This document shows positions 50,818 through 58,011 of a DNA stretch of 58,079 nucleotides, one piece after another. This stretch comes from Bacillota bacterium (GTDB taxonomy: Bacteria > Bacillota > Clostridia > Oscillospirales > Oscillospiraceae). Under the pieces are notes generated by a model that was given only the letters and a program-made list of their open reading frames with translations, was not told the origin of the DNA and did not search any database. The translations under genes were made by a program, and so were the position numbers. Every line of letters starts with the position of its first letter. Positions within the stretch are counted from its first letter, which is position 1. The stretch spans positions 1 through 58,079 of the forward strand of contig JAQYLT010000081.1 in NCBI GenBank assembly GCA_028719885.1. The letters are read 5' to 3'.

Positions 50818-51207
50818 CGTAGGGAATGCATTCATGCATTCCGCCACGGTAACGGTTTTATTGGGGTATGTTGAATGGAAAAATGTTGATTCTTTTCGTA
50901 GGGAACGGATTTAGACCTTCCGACCGCGAAGCGGAATTACCGCACCCAATTATTTGACAAAGGGTCAAGTTATCCGAATATCCAGCCGAATTCATGATAA
51001 AAACATCCGCAAAAGCGGCTTCGCCGATGGAATGAGCAAGCCCATTCCCAAGGGTGTGTACGGACCATTCCCCGTTCAACGAACCATGGTGGCAATCAGG
51101 GTTTCGGAACGGCTGAATCCGTTCCCTACGCAAAACACAACATTTTTCGATTCGATAACCACTGGGGACTTGCAACCAGGGCGGAATGCATAAATGCATT
51201 CCCTACG
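50818..51207. repeat. Nested MITE-like repeats
   Basis: The outer copy starts CGTAGGGAATGCATTCATGC (50818) and ends GCATAAATGCATTCCCTACG (51207). Inserted in it is an inner copy from CGTAGGGAACGGATTTAGACC (50897) to ATCCGTTCCCTACG (51130). Inside that lies the TTATTTGACAAAGGGTCAAG..GCGGCTTCGCCGATGG module shared with 12800-12920 and 57540-57640. It forms the first part of the 1.17-kb gap between DUF554 and the PstS-like gene. Confidence 0.78.
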
Positions 51208-51258
51208 AAAATTCGGTAAATGCTCCTTATGCTGCTGAATGTTGATAACCTGAAAAGC

Positions 51259-51291
51259 AGAAACCGCCACTTAAGCCAAGTGACGGTTTCT
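51259..51291 (+). repeat. Relic terminator of a lost toxin unit
   Basis: AGAAACCGCCACTT..AAGTGACGGTTTCT hairpin, nearly identical to the terminator of the intact unit at 51709-51740. No ORF or promoter precedes it. It joins directly to the ribosome site of the next unit. Confidence 0.6.
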
Positions 51292-51313
51292 ATTCTCAGA
51301 GGGGGTGATGGTT

Positions 51314-51388
51314 ATGCCAATTACATTGACGTTCCATGTTCTTCATTGGACAGTTACGATCAGAGATGGACAGTTACGATCAAAGTAA
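51314..51388 (+). pseudogene. Frameshifted copy of the small toxin-like peptide
   Basis: Starts MPITLTFHVLHWTVTIR like the intact copy at 51649, but a 20-bp tandem duplication (TGGACAGTTACGATCAGAGA, 51347-51366 and 51367-51386) shifts the frame, so it ends DGQLRSK. The strong ribosome site GAGGGGGTG is kept. No promoter is visible upstream. Its terminator stem (about 51393-51430) has several mismatches. Confidence 0.6.
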
Positions 51389-51480
51389 AAAGCAGAAACA
51401 GCCACTCGGCAAAATGACGGCTTCCATTTTATAAACCTCACACAAAGCTAGGGTAAACCGCTTGTGGCGGCACCCTCTTT
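51385..51480 (-). ncRNA. Antisense RNA of the decayed toxin unit
   Basis: Inferred transcript from the minus-strand promoter at 51487-51515. It would begin with the hairpin GGGTGCCGCC..GCGGTTTACCC, cross the toxin terminator stem (GAAGCCGTCA..TGGCTGTTTC) and stop at GCTTTTTAC. The length is about 95 nt. It parallels the RNA inferred for the intact unit. Confidence 0.5.
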
Positions 51481-51486
51481 ATGCTC

Positions 51487-51515
51487 ATTGTAATCCCACA
51501 AAGCCTGCTTGTCAA
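51487..51515 (-). promoter_or_regulatory. Antisense promoter of the decayed unit
   Basis: On the minus strand TTGACA (51510-51515), 17 bases, TACAAT (51487-51492). Its spacer overlaps one arm of an inverted repeat (ATCCCACAAA near 51493 and TTTGTGGGAT near 51555) shared with the toxin promoter of the next unit, so the two face away from each other. Confidence 0.65.
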
Positions 51516-51538
51516 TCCCCGCATTTTGGGAAATTCTG

Positions 51539-51567
51539 TTGACATTTGTTGGAATTTGTGGGATACT
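51539..51567 (+). promoter_or_regulatory. Promoter of the intact toxin mRNA
   Basis: TTGACA (51539-51544), 17 bases, GATACT (51562-51567). Transcription would start near 51574, giving a 5' leader of about 75 nt with possible structure (GGAGCGCTGGGCGCTG) before the ribosome site. Confidence 0.65.
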
Positions 51568-51648
51568 GTTCTTGGCGCTTCGGATGGAGCGCTGGGCGCT
51601 GCACAACGGCAGGCGGTTTGCCACACCACCTTAGAGGGGGTGATGGTT

Positions 51649-51732
51649 ATGCCAATTACATTGACGTTCCATGTTCTTCGTTGGACAGTTACGATCAGAG
51701 TAAAAAGCAGAAACCGCCACTCTGCCAAGTGA
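51649..51732 (+). CDS. 27-residue toxin-like peptide (candidate type I toxin)
   Basis: MPITLTFHVLRWTVTIR at the N-terminus, then a basic tail ending KSRNRHSAK. The first 16 residues are hydrophobic/aromatic and the last 11 have six basic residues, the usual make-up of membrane-acting type I toxins. AGAGGGGGTG lies 6-8 bases before the ATG at 51649 (in-frame ATG at 51643 and GTG at 51640 are too close to it). The stop codon lies inside the terminator stem. A strong promoter is upstream and an antisense promoter downstream. A frameshifted copy at 51314 has the same N-terminus. I do not recognise the peptide as a named family; holin-like toxins and TxpA/Fst share the layout, not the sequence. 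No experiment supports expression. Confidence 0.6.
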   Translation: MPITLTFHVLRWTVTIRVKSRNRHSAK

Positions 51733-51797
51733 CGGTTTCTATTTTATAAACCTCATACAAAGCTAGGGTAAACCGCTTGTCGCAGCGCCCTTTCTCT
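51700..51797 (-). ncRNA. Antitoxin-like antisense RNA
   Basis: Inferred transcript of about 97 nt from the promoter at 51804-51832. It starts near 51797 and includes GGGCGCTGCG..CGGTTTACCC. It then runs across the stem AGAAACCGTCACT..AGTGGCGGTTTCT and ends in GCTTTTTACT. It is complementary to the 3' part of the toxin mRNA, including the last codons and terminator, as in TxpA/RatA-type systems. Confidence 0.55.
51709..51747. terminator. Bidirectional terminator shared by toxin mRNA and antisense RNA
   Basis: AGAAACCGCCACT (51709-51721) pairs with AGTGACGGTTTCT (51728-51740). It is followed by ATTTTATAAA on the plus strand and GCTTTTTAC on the minus strand, so it can end both transcripts. Confidence 0.7.
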
Positions 51798-51803
51798 GAA
51801 AAC

Positions 51804-51832
51804 AGTATAGCGCAGATTCCCGCTGTTGTCAA
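51804..51832 (-). promoter_or_regulatory. Strong antisense promoter of the intact unit
   Basis: On the minus strand TTGACA (51827-51832), 17 bases, TATACT (51804-51809), one of the best promoter matches in the window. No leftward ORF lies downstream, so its product must be a non-coding RNA. Confidence 0.75.
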
Positions 51833-51834
51833 TC

Positions 51835-51862
51835 CCCCCTGCCGGTCGGCGGGGGATTTTTT
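51835..51862 (+). terminator. Stem with T-run next to the PstS-like gene
   Basis: CCCCCTGCCGG..CGGCGGGGG-type stem followed by six T on the plus strand (51857-51862). It would stop rightward read-through from the toxin region and also lies at the end of the leftward PstS-like gene. Confidence 0.6.
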
Positions 51863-54143
51863 AGTCCCCGGAGGCCATGCCGTAGTAGGGATAGCAGAAG
51901 ATGACCTCGCCCTGGGGGTTGTAGCAGGTGAAGGCCCAGTCGTTGGAAACGGTGATGAAGCCATCCTGAATGCCCAGACTGCCGTTGGCCCGGAAGAGCT
52001 GGGTCGTGCAGTCCGTGGCAAGCAGCCGCTGCTCTCCGGCGAAGCCATAGCTGTTGTAGGCCACAACATAGTCCTCCCCGGTGATCTGATCCTCCAGGGG
52101 CATAAACTCCATAAGGGTCTGGGGCAGCAGCTCCAGCTCCTTGGTCAATACCTGATAGTACCAGCCATCCTCCTGGGTGATGCTCACCAGGTAAACCTCG
52201 CCGATGGGATAGGCATAGCTGCCATTGGGGAAAGAAAGGCTTTTGTTTTCCGGCAGCTTGTGGAGCAGCAGGATATCCTCCGTGTTTTCCGAGAAGACGC
52301 CGCCTCCTAAGTAGTACCACTCCGGGTCCACACCCGCGTATTTCACCCGGCCGTTTTGATCGTATACGGTGGCCTTTCCGTTTTTCAGCACGGAGAAGCA
52401 GTTCTCTGCCACATTGGCCGAACCGTCACAGTTCCACTCGAACAGAGAGCCGCCTGCATCAATGACGCATTGCCCCTGGTCGCCATACACCTGGTAGAAC
52501 CGCCCGGCAAGCCATAGGACGCTACGGTCCTCTCCCACCTCCGGCAGCTCTATGGGGTCCCCGTTCCGGTCGTACAAGCTGACGTTCCAGTTTTCGTCAT
52601 AAGCCATAATCACGCCGTTGTCGTCCAGCGAGAGGTAATCCCGGGTTCGCAGGAGAATGTTTTTCTCCTGATCCAGGATGATGTATTCTGTGTTCCAGCC
52701 CTCGTCCTGCTTCACGCAGAGGGTGAGGCCGCGGCGGTAGTCCATGGGTATGAAGCTTTCTCCGTCAAAGCGGAAGTCCTCCTGGGTGGCCACCACATTC
52801 AGCTTCCGGTCCAGCAGCTGGAAGAGGCCTGCATGGTAGTCCGTGGAGGCGAAGATGCAGTCCCCCAGGCGGTACAGGCTGTCGTAGCACAATTCCGTGG
52901 CAAAGCTGCCGTCCTTGGCCACCAAACCATACTGATTTTCTCCGGTGGATACCAGCCAGAGATAGTCCCCGCCCTCTTCCTCCAGGGCGAAATAGTAGAT
53001 GCCGGTGTAGATGGGGCCGGTGATCAGCTGGCCCTGGTGGTTGAAGAAGCCCATCAGGCTGCCCGCCTGATAGTCGGAGGAATCGTCGCCCCAGCTGCCG
53101 TAGACCTGGGCGCCGTCATAGGGGAAGAGATTTCCATAGTCATCCCTGGGCTCCAGATGGTCCTGGGGGCAGTCAAAAACGGTGTATTTGGCGGGAACGC
53201 CGCCGTTGGGAGTGTAGTGTTCGTAGTCCGTGAGGATGCTGCTGCCGTCGGTGGGAGCCTCCCCGGGACCGTAGACGGGAACATAGCCCTCCAAAGCGAG
53301 CAGGTCCTGTCCGGCCTGGGAAATCAGCCAGTCATAGAGCAGCCGCTCCGGGGAATTCTGGGCAGCCAAAGCAGAAACGCAGGCATAGTAGCCATTGAGG
53401 AACGGATATTCCCCGCTCCGCAGGGTATCCGGGCTGGGGGTCACCTCGTCGATTTTCAGAATCTTCAGCCCCTGGGCCATCTGCATGTCCGTGGCGTAGT
53501 AGTAAACGGTGTAGCCGATGGCGTTGGCGGAGTTGTCGTAGCTGCGGACGGACTCGATCAGCTCCCCCATCCCCCCGGGAATCATGGCGGCGGGGGCCTC
53601 CATCATGGGCGTGCCGTCCATCACCAGCTTTTCCATCATCACCTGGCTGCCGGCGGTGGGATTGCGCTGGAAGGCGGCAATGGGCAGATCCTCCCCGCCC
53701 ACCTGGCTCCAATTGGTGATTTTACCGGAATAGATGTCCCGCACCTGCTGCCTGGTGAGGGAGTTCACCGGGTTATTCTCGTTCACCACAAATACCAGGG
53801 CCTCGGTGGCAATTTGTTGGATGGCGTAGGGGAAAGCGTTCTGGGCCATTTCGTCGAACACCTCGGCCTTGGGCTCCGCGGCAATGACCAGGTCGCTCTG
53901 GCCGCTGCACAGGTTCCGGAAGGACTGGGTGGTGCGGTTAAAGGCAATCAGCGAGGCGGCTTCCTCTCTGGTTTCTCCCAGCAGCACGCTGGCGATGCCC
54001 TGGCCCAGGGGGACCATGGAGGTGGAGCCGTCCAGCCTGGGGAAATTCTCCCGGGTGAAGCGGAATTCCTCCTCCGCTTTCGCCCCGGGCAGCAGGGTGC
54101 AGACCAGAAGCAGCGCAAGGCAGACACAGAGCAGACGTTTCAT
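51861..54143 (-). CDS. PstS-like phosphate-binding domain fused to WG-repeat/propeller domain
   Basis: 760 residues. The signal peptide (1-23) has no lipobox. Residues about 30-305 form a type II periplasmic-binding fold like PstS: RLDGSTSMVPLGQGIA, FVVNENNPVNSLTRQQVRDIYSGKITNW, GSQVMMEKL and YDNSANAIGYTVYYYATDM. Residues about 330-760 consist of repeated short units (GLVAKDGSFATELCYDSLY, LFQLLDRKLNVV, VSLYDRNGDPIELP, VIDAGGSLFEW, VYDQNGRVKYAG, FTCYNPQGEVIFCY) resembling WG or propeller repeats. Secreted or surface phosphate/ligand sensing is possible; no pst transport genes are adjacent. It occupies the place beside rpmH where dnaA often lies. Confidence 0.75.
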   Translation of the reverse strand: MKRLLCVCLALLLVCTLLPGAKAEEEFRFTRENFPRLDGSTSMVPLGQGIASVLLGETREEAASLIAFNRTTQSFRNLCSGQSDLVIAAEPKAEVFDEMAQNAFPYAIQQIATEALVFVVNENNPVNSLTRQQVRDIYSGKITNWSQVGGEDLPIAAFQRNPTAGSQVMMEKLVMDGTPMMEAPAAMIPGGMGELIESVRSYDNSANAIGYTVYYYATDMQMAQGLKILKIDEVTPSPDTLRSGEYPFLNGYYACVSALAAQNSPERLLYDWLISQAGQDLLALEGYVPVYGPGEAPTDGSSILTDYEHYTPNGGVPAKYTVFDCPQDHLEPRDDYGNLFPYDGAQVYGSWGDDSSDYQAGSLMGFFNHQGQLITGPIYTGIYYFALEEEGGDYLWLVSTGENQYGLVAKDGSFATELCYDSLYRLGDCIFASTDYHAGLFQLLDRKLNVVATQEDFRFDGESFIPMDYRRGLTLCVKQDEGWNTEYIILDQEKNILLRTRDYLSLDDNGVIMAYDENWNVSLYDRNGDPIELPEVGEDRSVLWLAGRFYQVYGDQGQCVIDAGGSLFEWNCDGSANVAENCFSVLKNGKATVYDQNGRVKYAGVDPEWYYLGGGVFSENTEDILLLHKLPENKSLSFPNGSYAYPIGEVYLVSITQEDGWYYQVLTKELELLPQTLMEFMPLEDQITGEDYVVAYNSYGFAGEQRLLATDCTTQLFRANGSLGIQDGFITVSNDWAFTCYNPQGEVIFCYPYYGMASGD

Positions 54144-54297
54144 AGGGACTCCTCCTTTGGTGATGTGGTTCCATTTTACATATTCATCCAGGGGGCTGTC
54201 AAGAGAAATGGCGCTCTTAATAAAAATGTAAGAAAAGCGCTGAGTGCATTCTGATCCCGGCTTGTGCCACTGCTTCGGCAGAAAATGAAAAAATATG

Positions 54298-54326
54298 TTG
54301 ACCTGCCGCTGGTTTTCGGTTATAAT
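54298..54326 (+). promoter_or_regulatory. Promoter of the rpmH-rnpA operon
   Basis: TTGACC (54298-54303), 17 bases, perfect TATAAT (54321-54326). The leader to rpmH is about 90 nt. I found no DnaA boxes in the 280 bases between the PstS-like gene and rpmH. Confidence 0.8.
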
Positions 54327-54424
54327 ACTCCGGTATGACTGTTACAGTCAGTTATGATGTGTTGCTGCGGCCAATTTGGCTGTCGAGCATATGTATCCCA
54401 TCATTAAAGGAGGTGCAACCGAAT

Positions 54425-54559
54425 ATGAAGCGTACCTATCAGCCCAGCAAGCGTCACCGTTCCAAGGTGCATGGCTTCCGCCAGAGAATGGCTACTTCCA
54501 ACGGCCGCAAGGTTCTTGCCCGCCGCCGTGCCAAGGGCCGCAAGGTTCTGTCCGCTTGA
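54425..54559 (+). CDS. rpmH: 50S ribosomal protein L34
   Basis: 44 residues, [20 protein letters not shown] through [18 protein letters not shown], textbook L34. AAAGGAGGTG lies 10 bases before the ATG. It is the first gene of the conserved rpmH-rnpA-yidD-yidC-jag operon. Confidence 0.97.
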   Translation: MKRTYQPSKRHRSKVHGFRQRMATSNGRKVLARRRAKGRKVLSA

Positions 54560-54621
54560 CGAGCATTTTGTGCCCCGGCGTGGGAATGTTGCTCTGATGC
54601 AGTGAGCGAAATGGGAGCAAA

Positions 54622-54657
54622 AGCGGGGTGAAGGTTCATTCGCCCCGCTCCCTTTTT
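54622..54657 (+). terminator. Attenuator between rpmH and rnpA
   Basis: AGCGGGG (54622-54628) pairs with CCCCGCT (54643-54649), followed by CCCTTTTT. Partial termination here would make more L34 than RNase P protein, which fits the different needs. Confidence 0.65.
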
Positions 54658-54688
54658 ATGTTCCTTATTCAGGAGAGGAAATTGCCCG

Positions 54689-55039
54689 ATGAAATATTCC
54701 ACAAGCCTAAAGCTCAATCACGTTTTCCGGCGGCTCTACCACAGCACCGGCTTCGCGGATTCCCATCTGGTGCTCTATGCCCGGCGCAACCGGCTGGGGC
54801 AGAATCGGGTGGGCATTACCGTGAGCAAAAAGCTGGGTCACGCGGTGGTCCGCAACCGGGTCCGCCGCCGCCTGCGGGAAATCTACCGGCTGAATGAGCA
54901 GCTGTTCCAGCCCGGCTGGGACATTGTGGTGGTCGCCCGGGTCCGGGCGGTGCAGGCCCCCTTTGCCAGACTCACCGCCAGCTATCTCTCCCTGGCCGAA
55001 AAGGCCGGAATCCTGAAAAAAGAGGCGGATAACCCTTGA
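54689..55039 (+). CDS. rnpA: Ribonuclease P protein component
   Basis: 116 residues. The conserved RNA-binding block is [21 protein letters not shown], preceded by [14 protein letters not shown] and followed by [10 protein letters not shown]. It aids the RNase P ribozyme in 5' processing of tRNA. The gene ends in a TTGA overlap with yidD. Confidence 0.95.
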   Translation: MKYSTSLKLNHVFRRLYHSTGFADSHLVLYARRNRLGQNRVGITVSKKLGHAVVRNRVRRRLREIYRLNEQLFQPGWDIVVVARVRAVQAPFARLTASYLSLAEKAGILKKEADNP

Positions 55040-55248
55040 AATCCATGCTCCTTGCCCTGATTCGCTTTTACCAGAAACATATTTCCCCGGCGTTTCCTCC
55101 GAGATGCCGGTTCCGGCCCACCTGCTCTGCCTATGCCTATGAGGCAATCTGCCGTTATGGGGCCCTCCGCGGGGGTTGGCTTGCGCTGAAACGGCTGTGC
55201 AAATGCCACCCATTCTACCACGGCGACATCTACGACCCCGTGCCCTGA
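55036..55248 (+). CDS. yidD: Membrane protein insertion efficiency factor YidD
   Basis: 70 residues. [30 protein letters not shown], then [16 protein letters not shown]: the cysteines and proline pattern of the YidD (UPF0161) family, an amphipathic membrane-associated protein that aids YidC. The start is TTG at 55036, overlapping the rnpA stop by 4 bases; an ATG at 55045 is an alternative. Confidence 0.93.
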   Translation: MKSMLLALIRFYQKHISPAFPPRCRFRPTCSAYAYEAICRYGALRGGWLALKRLCKCHPFYHGDIYDPVP

Positions 55249-55275
55249 CCTTTTATTTTAATAAGGAGGAAGTCC

Positions 55276-56526
55276 ATGTTTCTATCGTTCTCCCTTGCCG
55301 ACATCATCCAGGTGCCTTTCGGCTATCTGCTGGACTGGCTGTATCAGCTCTCCGGCAGCTATGGCTTCGCCCTGATCGTTTTCTCCGTTGTGGTGCAGCT
55401 GGTGATGCTGCCCATGACCGCCAAGTCCAAAAAGAGCATGATGAAGATGTCCCGGCTCCAGCCCCAGATGCAGGAGATCCAGCGCCGCTATGCCGATGAC
55501 CCCCAGCGGCAGAATCAGGCGCTGCAGAACCTGTATAAAGAAGAGGGCGTGTCCATGGGCGGCGGCTGCCTGTGGAGCCTGCTGCCCATGCTGATCATCC
55601 TGCCTCTGTACACCGTGGTGCGCCAGCCCATCGTGTATATGCTCCACGAGAGCCTGGAGGTGGCGGAGCAGATCATCGCCGTGCTCCAGAGCGCCGCCCC
55701 CGAGGCCTTCAGCGCCAACTCCTACTACCATCAGATCACCGCGGCTCAGCTGCTGTCTCAGCCGGAATACTCTGAGATCGTCAAGGCCGCCATCCCCACC
55801 CTCAGCGAGGTGACCCTGGCCGGTGTGAATTTCAGCTTCCTGGGCATCAACCTGGGCGCCATTCCTCCCTTTAATGTCTTCGCCGCTACCTTCTGGTGCT
55901 GGCCCAACATCGGCCTGTTCCTGCTGGCGCTGCTGTCCGCAGGCAACCAAGTGGTGACCATGTGGATCTCCCAGAAGATGAACGACTCCCTGGTGACCAA
56001 TAAAGACGGCATCCAGGACCAGGAGACCGCCAAAAACTCCCAGACCGCCCAGACCAACAAGATCATGATGTTCACCATGCCGCTGATGATGCTGTGGATC
56101 GGCTTCACCGTGCCCGCCTCCCTGTCACTGTACTGGTTTGTGGGCGGCGTGGTGCGGACTGCGGAGGATGTGATCCTCAACAAGCGCTATCGCACCATCT
56201 ACGACGCTGAGGATGCCGAGCGGCTGAAGCGCCGTTTGGAGCAGGACCGGATCGAGGCCGAAAAGGAGCGCGTCCGGGCAGAACGCCGGGCGGCCAACCC
56301 CGACGGCATCACCGAAAACACCAGCAAGAAGAAAATGCAGAAGAAGCAGCGGGAGCAGGAGCAGGCCGAGCGGGCCGCCGCTTCCAAGGAATACGCCCTG
56401 CGAAAGGGCCTGAGTGTGGAGGAAGAGGAAGAGCCTGAGACCATGTCCGGCATCCCCGACCGCCCCTACTGCAAGGGCCGCAGCTACGACCCCAACCGAT
56501 ACGCTTCCAAGCAAACGGAGGAATAA
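55276..56526 (+). CDS. yidC: Membrane protein insertase YidC/OxaA
   Basis: 416 residues. Five membrane segments including FALIVFSVVVQLVMLPMTAK, LWSLLPMLIILPLYTVVRQP and PASLSLYWFVGG. The cytoplasmic loop SKKSMMKMSRLQPQMQEIQRRY is the hairpin that guides substrates. A large loop (about 130-190) between helices is longer than in Bacillus. The C-terminal tail (about 320-416) is a charged coiled region that probably contacts the ribosome. No N-terminal lipobox is present, unlike Bacillus SpoIIIJ. Confidence 0.95.
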   Translation: MFLSFSLADIIQVPFGYLLDWLYQLSGSYGFALIVFSVVVQLVMLPMTAKSKKSMMKMSRLQPQMQEIQRRYADDPQRQNQALQNLYKEEGVSMGGGCLWSLLPMLIILPLYTVVRQPIVYMLHESLEVAEQIIAVLQSAAPEAFSANSYYHQITAAQLLSQPEYSEIVKAAIPTLSEVTLAGVNFSFLGINLGAIPPFNVFAATFWCWPNIGLFLLALLSAGNQVVTMWISQKMNDSLVTNKDGIQDQETAKNSQTAQTNKIMMFTMPLMMLWIGFTVPASLSLYWFVGGVVRTAEDVILNKRYRTIYDAEDAERLKRRLEQDRIEAEKERVRAERRAANPDGITENTSKKKMQKKQREQEQAERAAASKEYALRKGLSVEEEEEPETMSGIPDRPYCKGRSYDPNRYASKQTEE

Positions 56527-56529
56527 GCC

Positions 56530-57444
56530 ATGGAAATGAAACACATCATCACCGGAAAAACCATCGAAGAGGCCAAGGCCAATGCCGTGGCCCAGCTGGG
56601 TCTGGATGCCGATGGGTTCTCTTATCAGGTGATTCAGCTGCCCAAGTCCGGCTTCCTGGGCTTCGGCGCCCAGCCTGCCAAGATTGAAGTGAGCTATGAG
56701 GTGCCCGATCCCCAGCCCGAGGCACCCAAGGTGGCCCTGTCCGCCGCCTCCCGGTCCAAGCCCAAGCCTGCCAAGAAGCCGGAGCCCCAAAAGCAGGAGC
56801 CAGTTAAGGCCGAAATGCCCAAGGCGGAGCCGGTGAAGCAGGAGGCCCCTGCCGCCCCCAAGGCAGAGACCCCCGAGGTGCCCAAGCCTGAGAAAAAGGA
56901 GCGCCGGGAGCCCAGAAAGCCCCAGCCCCCCAAGGAGCCGAAAGAGACCAAGGAGCCGAAAGAGCCCAAGGTCTACGCCGTGGCCGAGCCCGGCAGCGTG
57001 GAGGAAAGAATCGAAGTCTTCCTGAAAGGCCTTTTGGAGCACATGGGCTCCCAGGCCGTGCCCCACTGCTGGAAAGAGGAGGGCAATACATACCAGGTGG
57101 AGCTGGTAGGGGAGGACCTGGGCTACCTGATCGGCCGCCGGGGGGATACCCTGGATGCCATTCAGCACCTGGCCAACTACTCCATCAACCGGGATGTGGA
57201 GGGCCACATCCGCATCAACGTGGATGCCGAGAGCTACCGGGAGAAGCGGGAGGAGAGCCTGCGCCGCTACGCGGTGAAGAAGGCCCAGCAGGTGCTGAAA
57301 ATGCGCCGCCGTACCACCCTGGAGCCCATGAACGCCTACGAGCGCCACGTGATTCACGCCGCCCTGCAGGATATGGACAACATCACCACCCATTCCACCG
57401 GCGTGGAGCCCAACCGCTGCGTGGTCATTGAATATCTCCGCTGA
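56530..57444 (+). CDS. jag: Jag/KhpB RNA-binding protein
   Basis: 304 residues. Jag_N (about 3-52): HIITGKTIEEAKANAVAQLG and LPKSGFLGFG. A Pro/Lys/Glu-rich linker spans about 60-155. A KH domain follows with YLIGRRGDTLDAIQHLANYS (GxxG). A C-terminal R3H domain ends STGVEPNRCVVIEYLR. It binds many mRNAs and sRNAs and affects elongation and division in Gram-positives. The linker is unusually long and repetitive. It is four bases after yidC. Confidence 0.94.
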   Translation: MEMKHIITGKTIEEAKANAVAQLGLDADGFSYQVIQLPKSGFLGFGAQPAKIEVSYEVPDPQPEAPKVALSAASRSKPKPAKKPEPQKQEPVKAEMPKAEPVKQEAPAAPKAETPEVPKPEKKERREPRKPQPPKEPKETKEPKEPKVYAVAEPGSVEERIEVFLKGLLEHMGSQAVPHCWKEEGNTYQVELVGEDLGYLIGRRGDTLDAIQHLANYSINRDVEGHIRINVDAESYREKREESLRRYAVKKAQQVLKMRRRTTLEPMNAYERHVIHAALQDMDNITTHSTGVEPNRCVVIEYLR

Positions 57445-57450
57445 TCTTCT

Positions 57451-57473
57451 GAGCCGCCCCAAAAGGGCGGCTC
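57451..57473 (+). terminator. Stem-loop after jag
   Basis: GAGCCGCCC (57451-57459) pairs perfectly with GGGCGGCTC (57465-57473). Only a weak T content follows (ATTGCGTCGTGTT), after which a repeat element begins. Confidence 0.6.
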
Positions 57474-57486
57474 ATTGCGTCGTGTT

Positions 57487-57643
57487 CGTAGGGAACGGAT
57501 TTATCCGTTCCGCCCGCGAAGCGGAATTAACGCACCTAATTATTTGACAAAGGGTCAAGTTATCCGAATATCTAGCCGAATTCATGATAAAAACATTCGC
57601 AAAAGCGGCTTCGCCGACGGAATGAGCAAGCCCATTCCCTACG
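57487..57643. repeat. MITE-like repeat copy after jag
   Basis: CGTAGGGAACGGATTTATCC (57487) to CCCATTCCCTACG (57643), containing the AATTATTTGACAAAGGGTCA .. GCGGCTTCGCCGACGG module shared with 12800-12920 and 50940-51050. After it, AACGGCGGGGGCAAG and CCCGCCCTACGG (57697-57724) is a fragment of the second repeat class. No gene is seen from 57445 to 58011. Confidence 0.77.
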
Positions 57644-57780
57644 GACGATGAGCGGCTTTGTACCATTCAACGGAAGAACTCAAAAACCGGAACCAAACGG
57701 CGGGGGCAAGCCGCCCGCCCTACGGTGTCATCGAAGATTGTGCCGTTCAATGAAGCAGGCAGCGTAAAAAATCCCGGTAT

Positions 57781-57868
57781 TTCCTGCCAATTCCGGCAAA
57801 GCCTTGCAAAGCCCTGCAAAATCCTGCAAAACCCTGCCAAACCCCGCCAAGTCCCGCCAAATCCCTCC
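57781..57868. repeat. Tandem array of 10-bp units
   Basis: Eight consecutive decamers with a fixed 10-base period, such as TTCCGGCAAA, GCCTTGCAAA, GCCCTGCAAA, ATCCTGCAAA, ACCCTGCCAA, ACCCCGCCAA and GTCCCGCCAA. The period is one helical turn, so the A-tracts and GC blocks fall on the same face. It is immediately upstream of an A/T-rich stretch and the last promoter of the window. Confidence 0.75.
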
Positions 57869-57945
57869 TTTTACACAAAGGGGGGACTATTTTTGTACCG
57901 CATCGGAACATCGGTGGAATATTTTACTTTATTAGTTAAATACTA

Positions 57946-57974
57946 TTGACGTTCTCGTAAGTTTGTGCTATACT
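57946..57974 (+). promoter_or_regulatory. Promoter of the gene at the right edge
   Basis: TTGACG (57946-57951), 17 bases, TATACT (57969-57974), about 38 bases before the start codon, in an A/T-rich segment (57910-58000) that differs from the GC-rich surroundings. Confidence 0.7.
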
Positions 57975-58011
57975 ATAATCAAACAAACAAGCGAGAAAGG
58001 CAGGCGTAACC

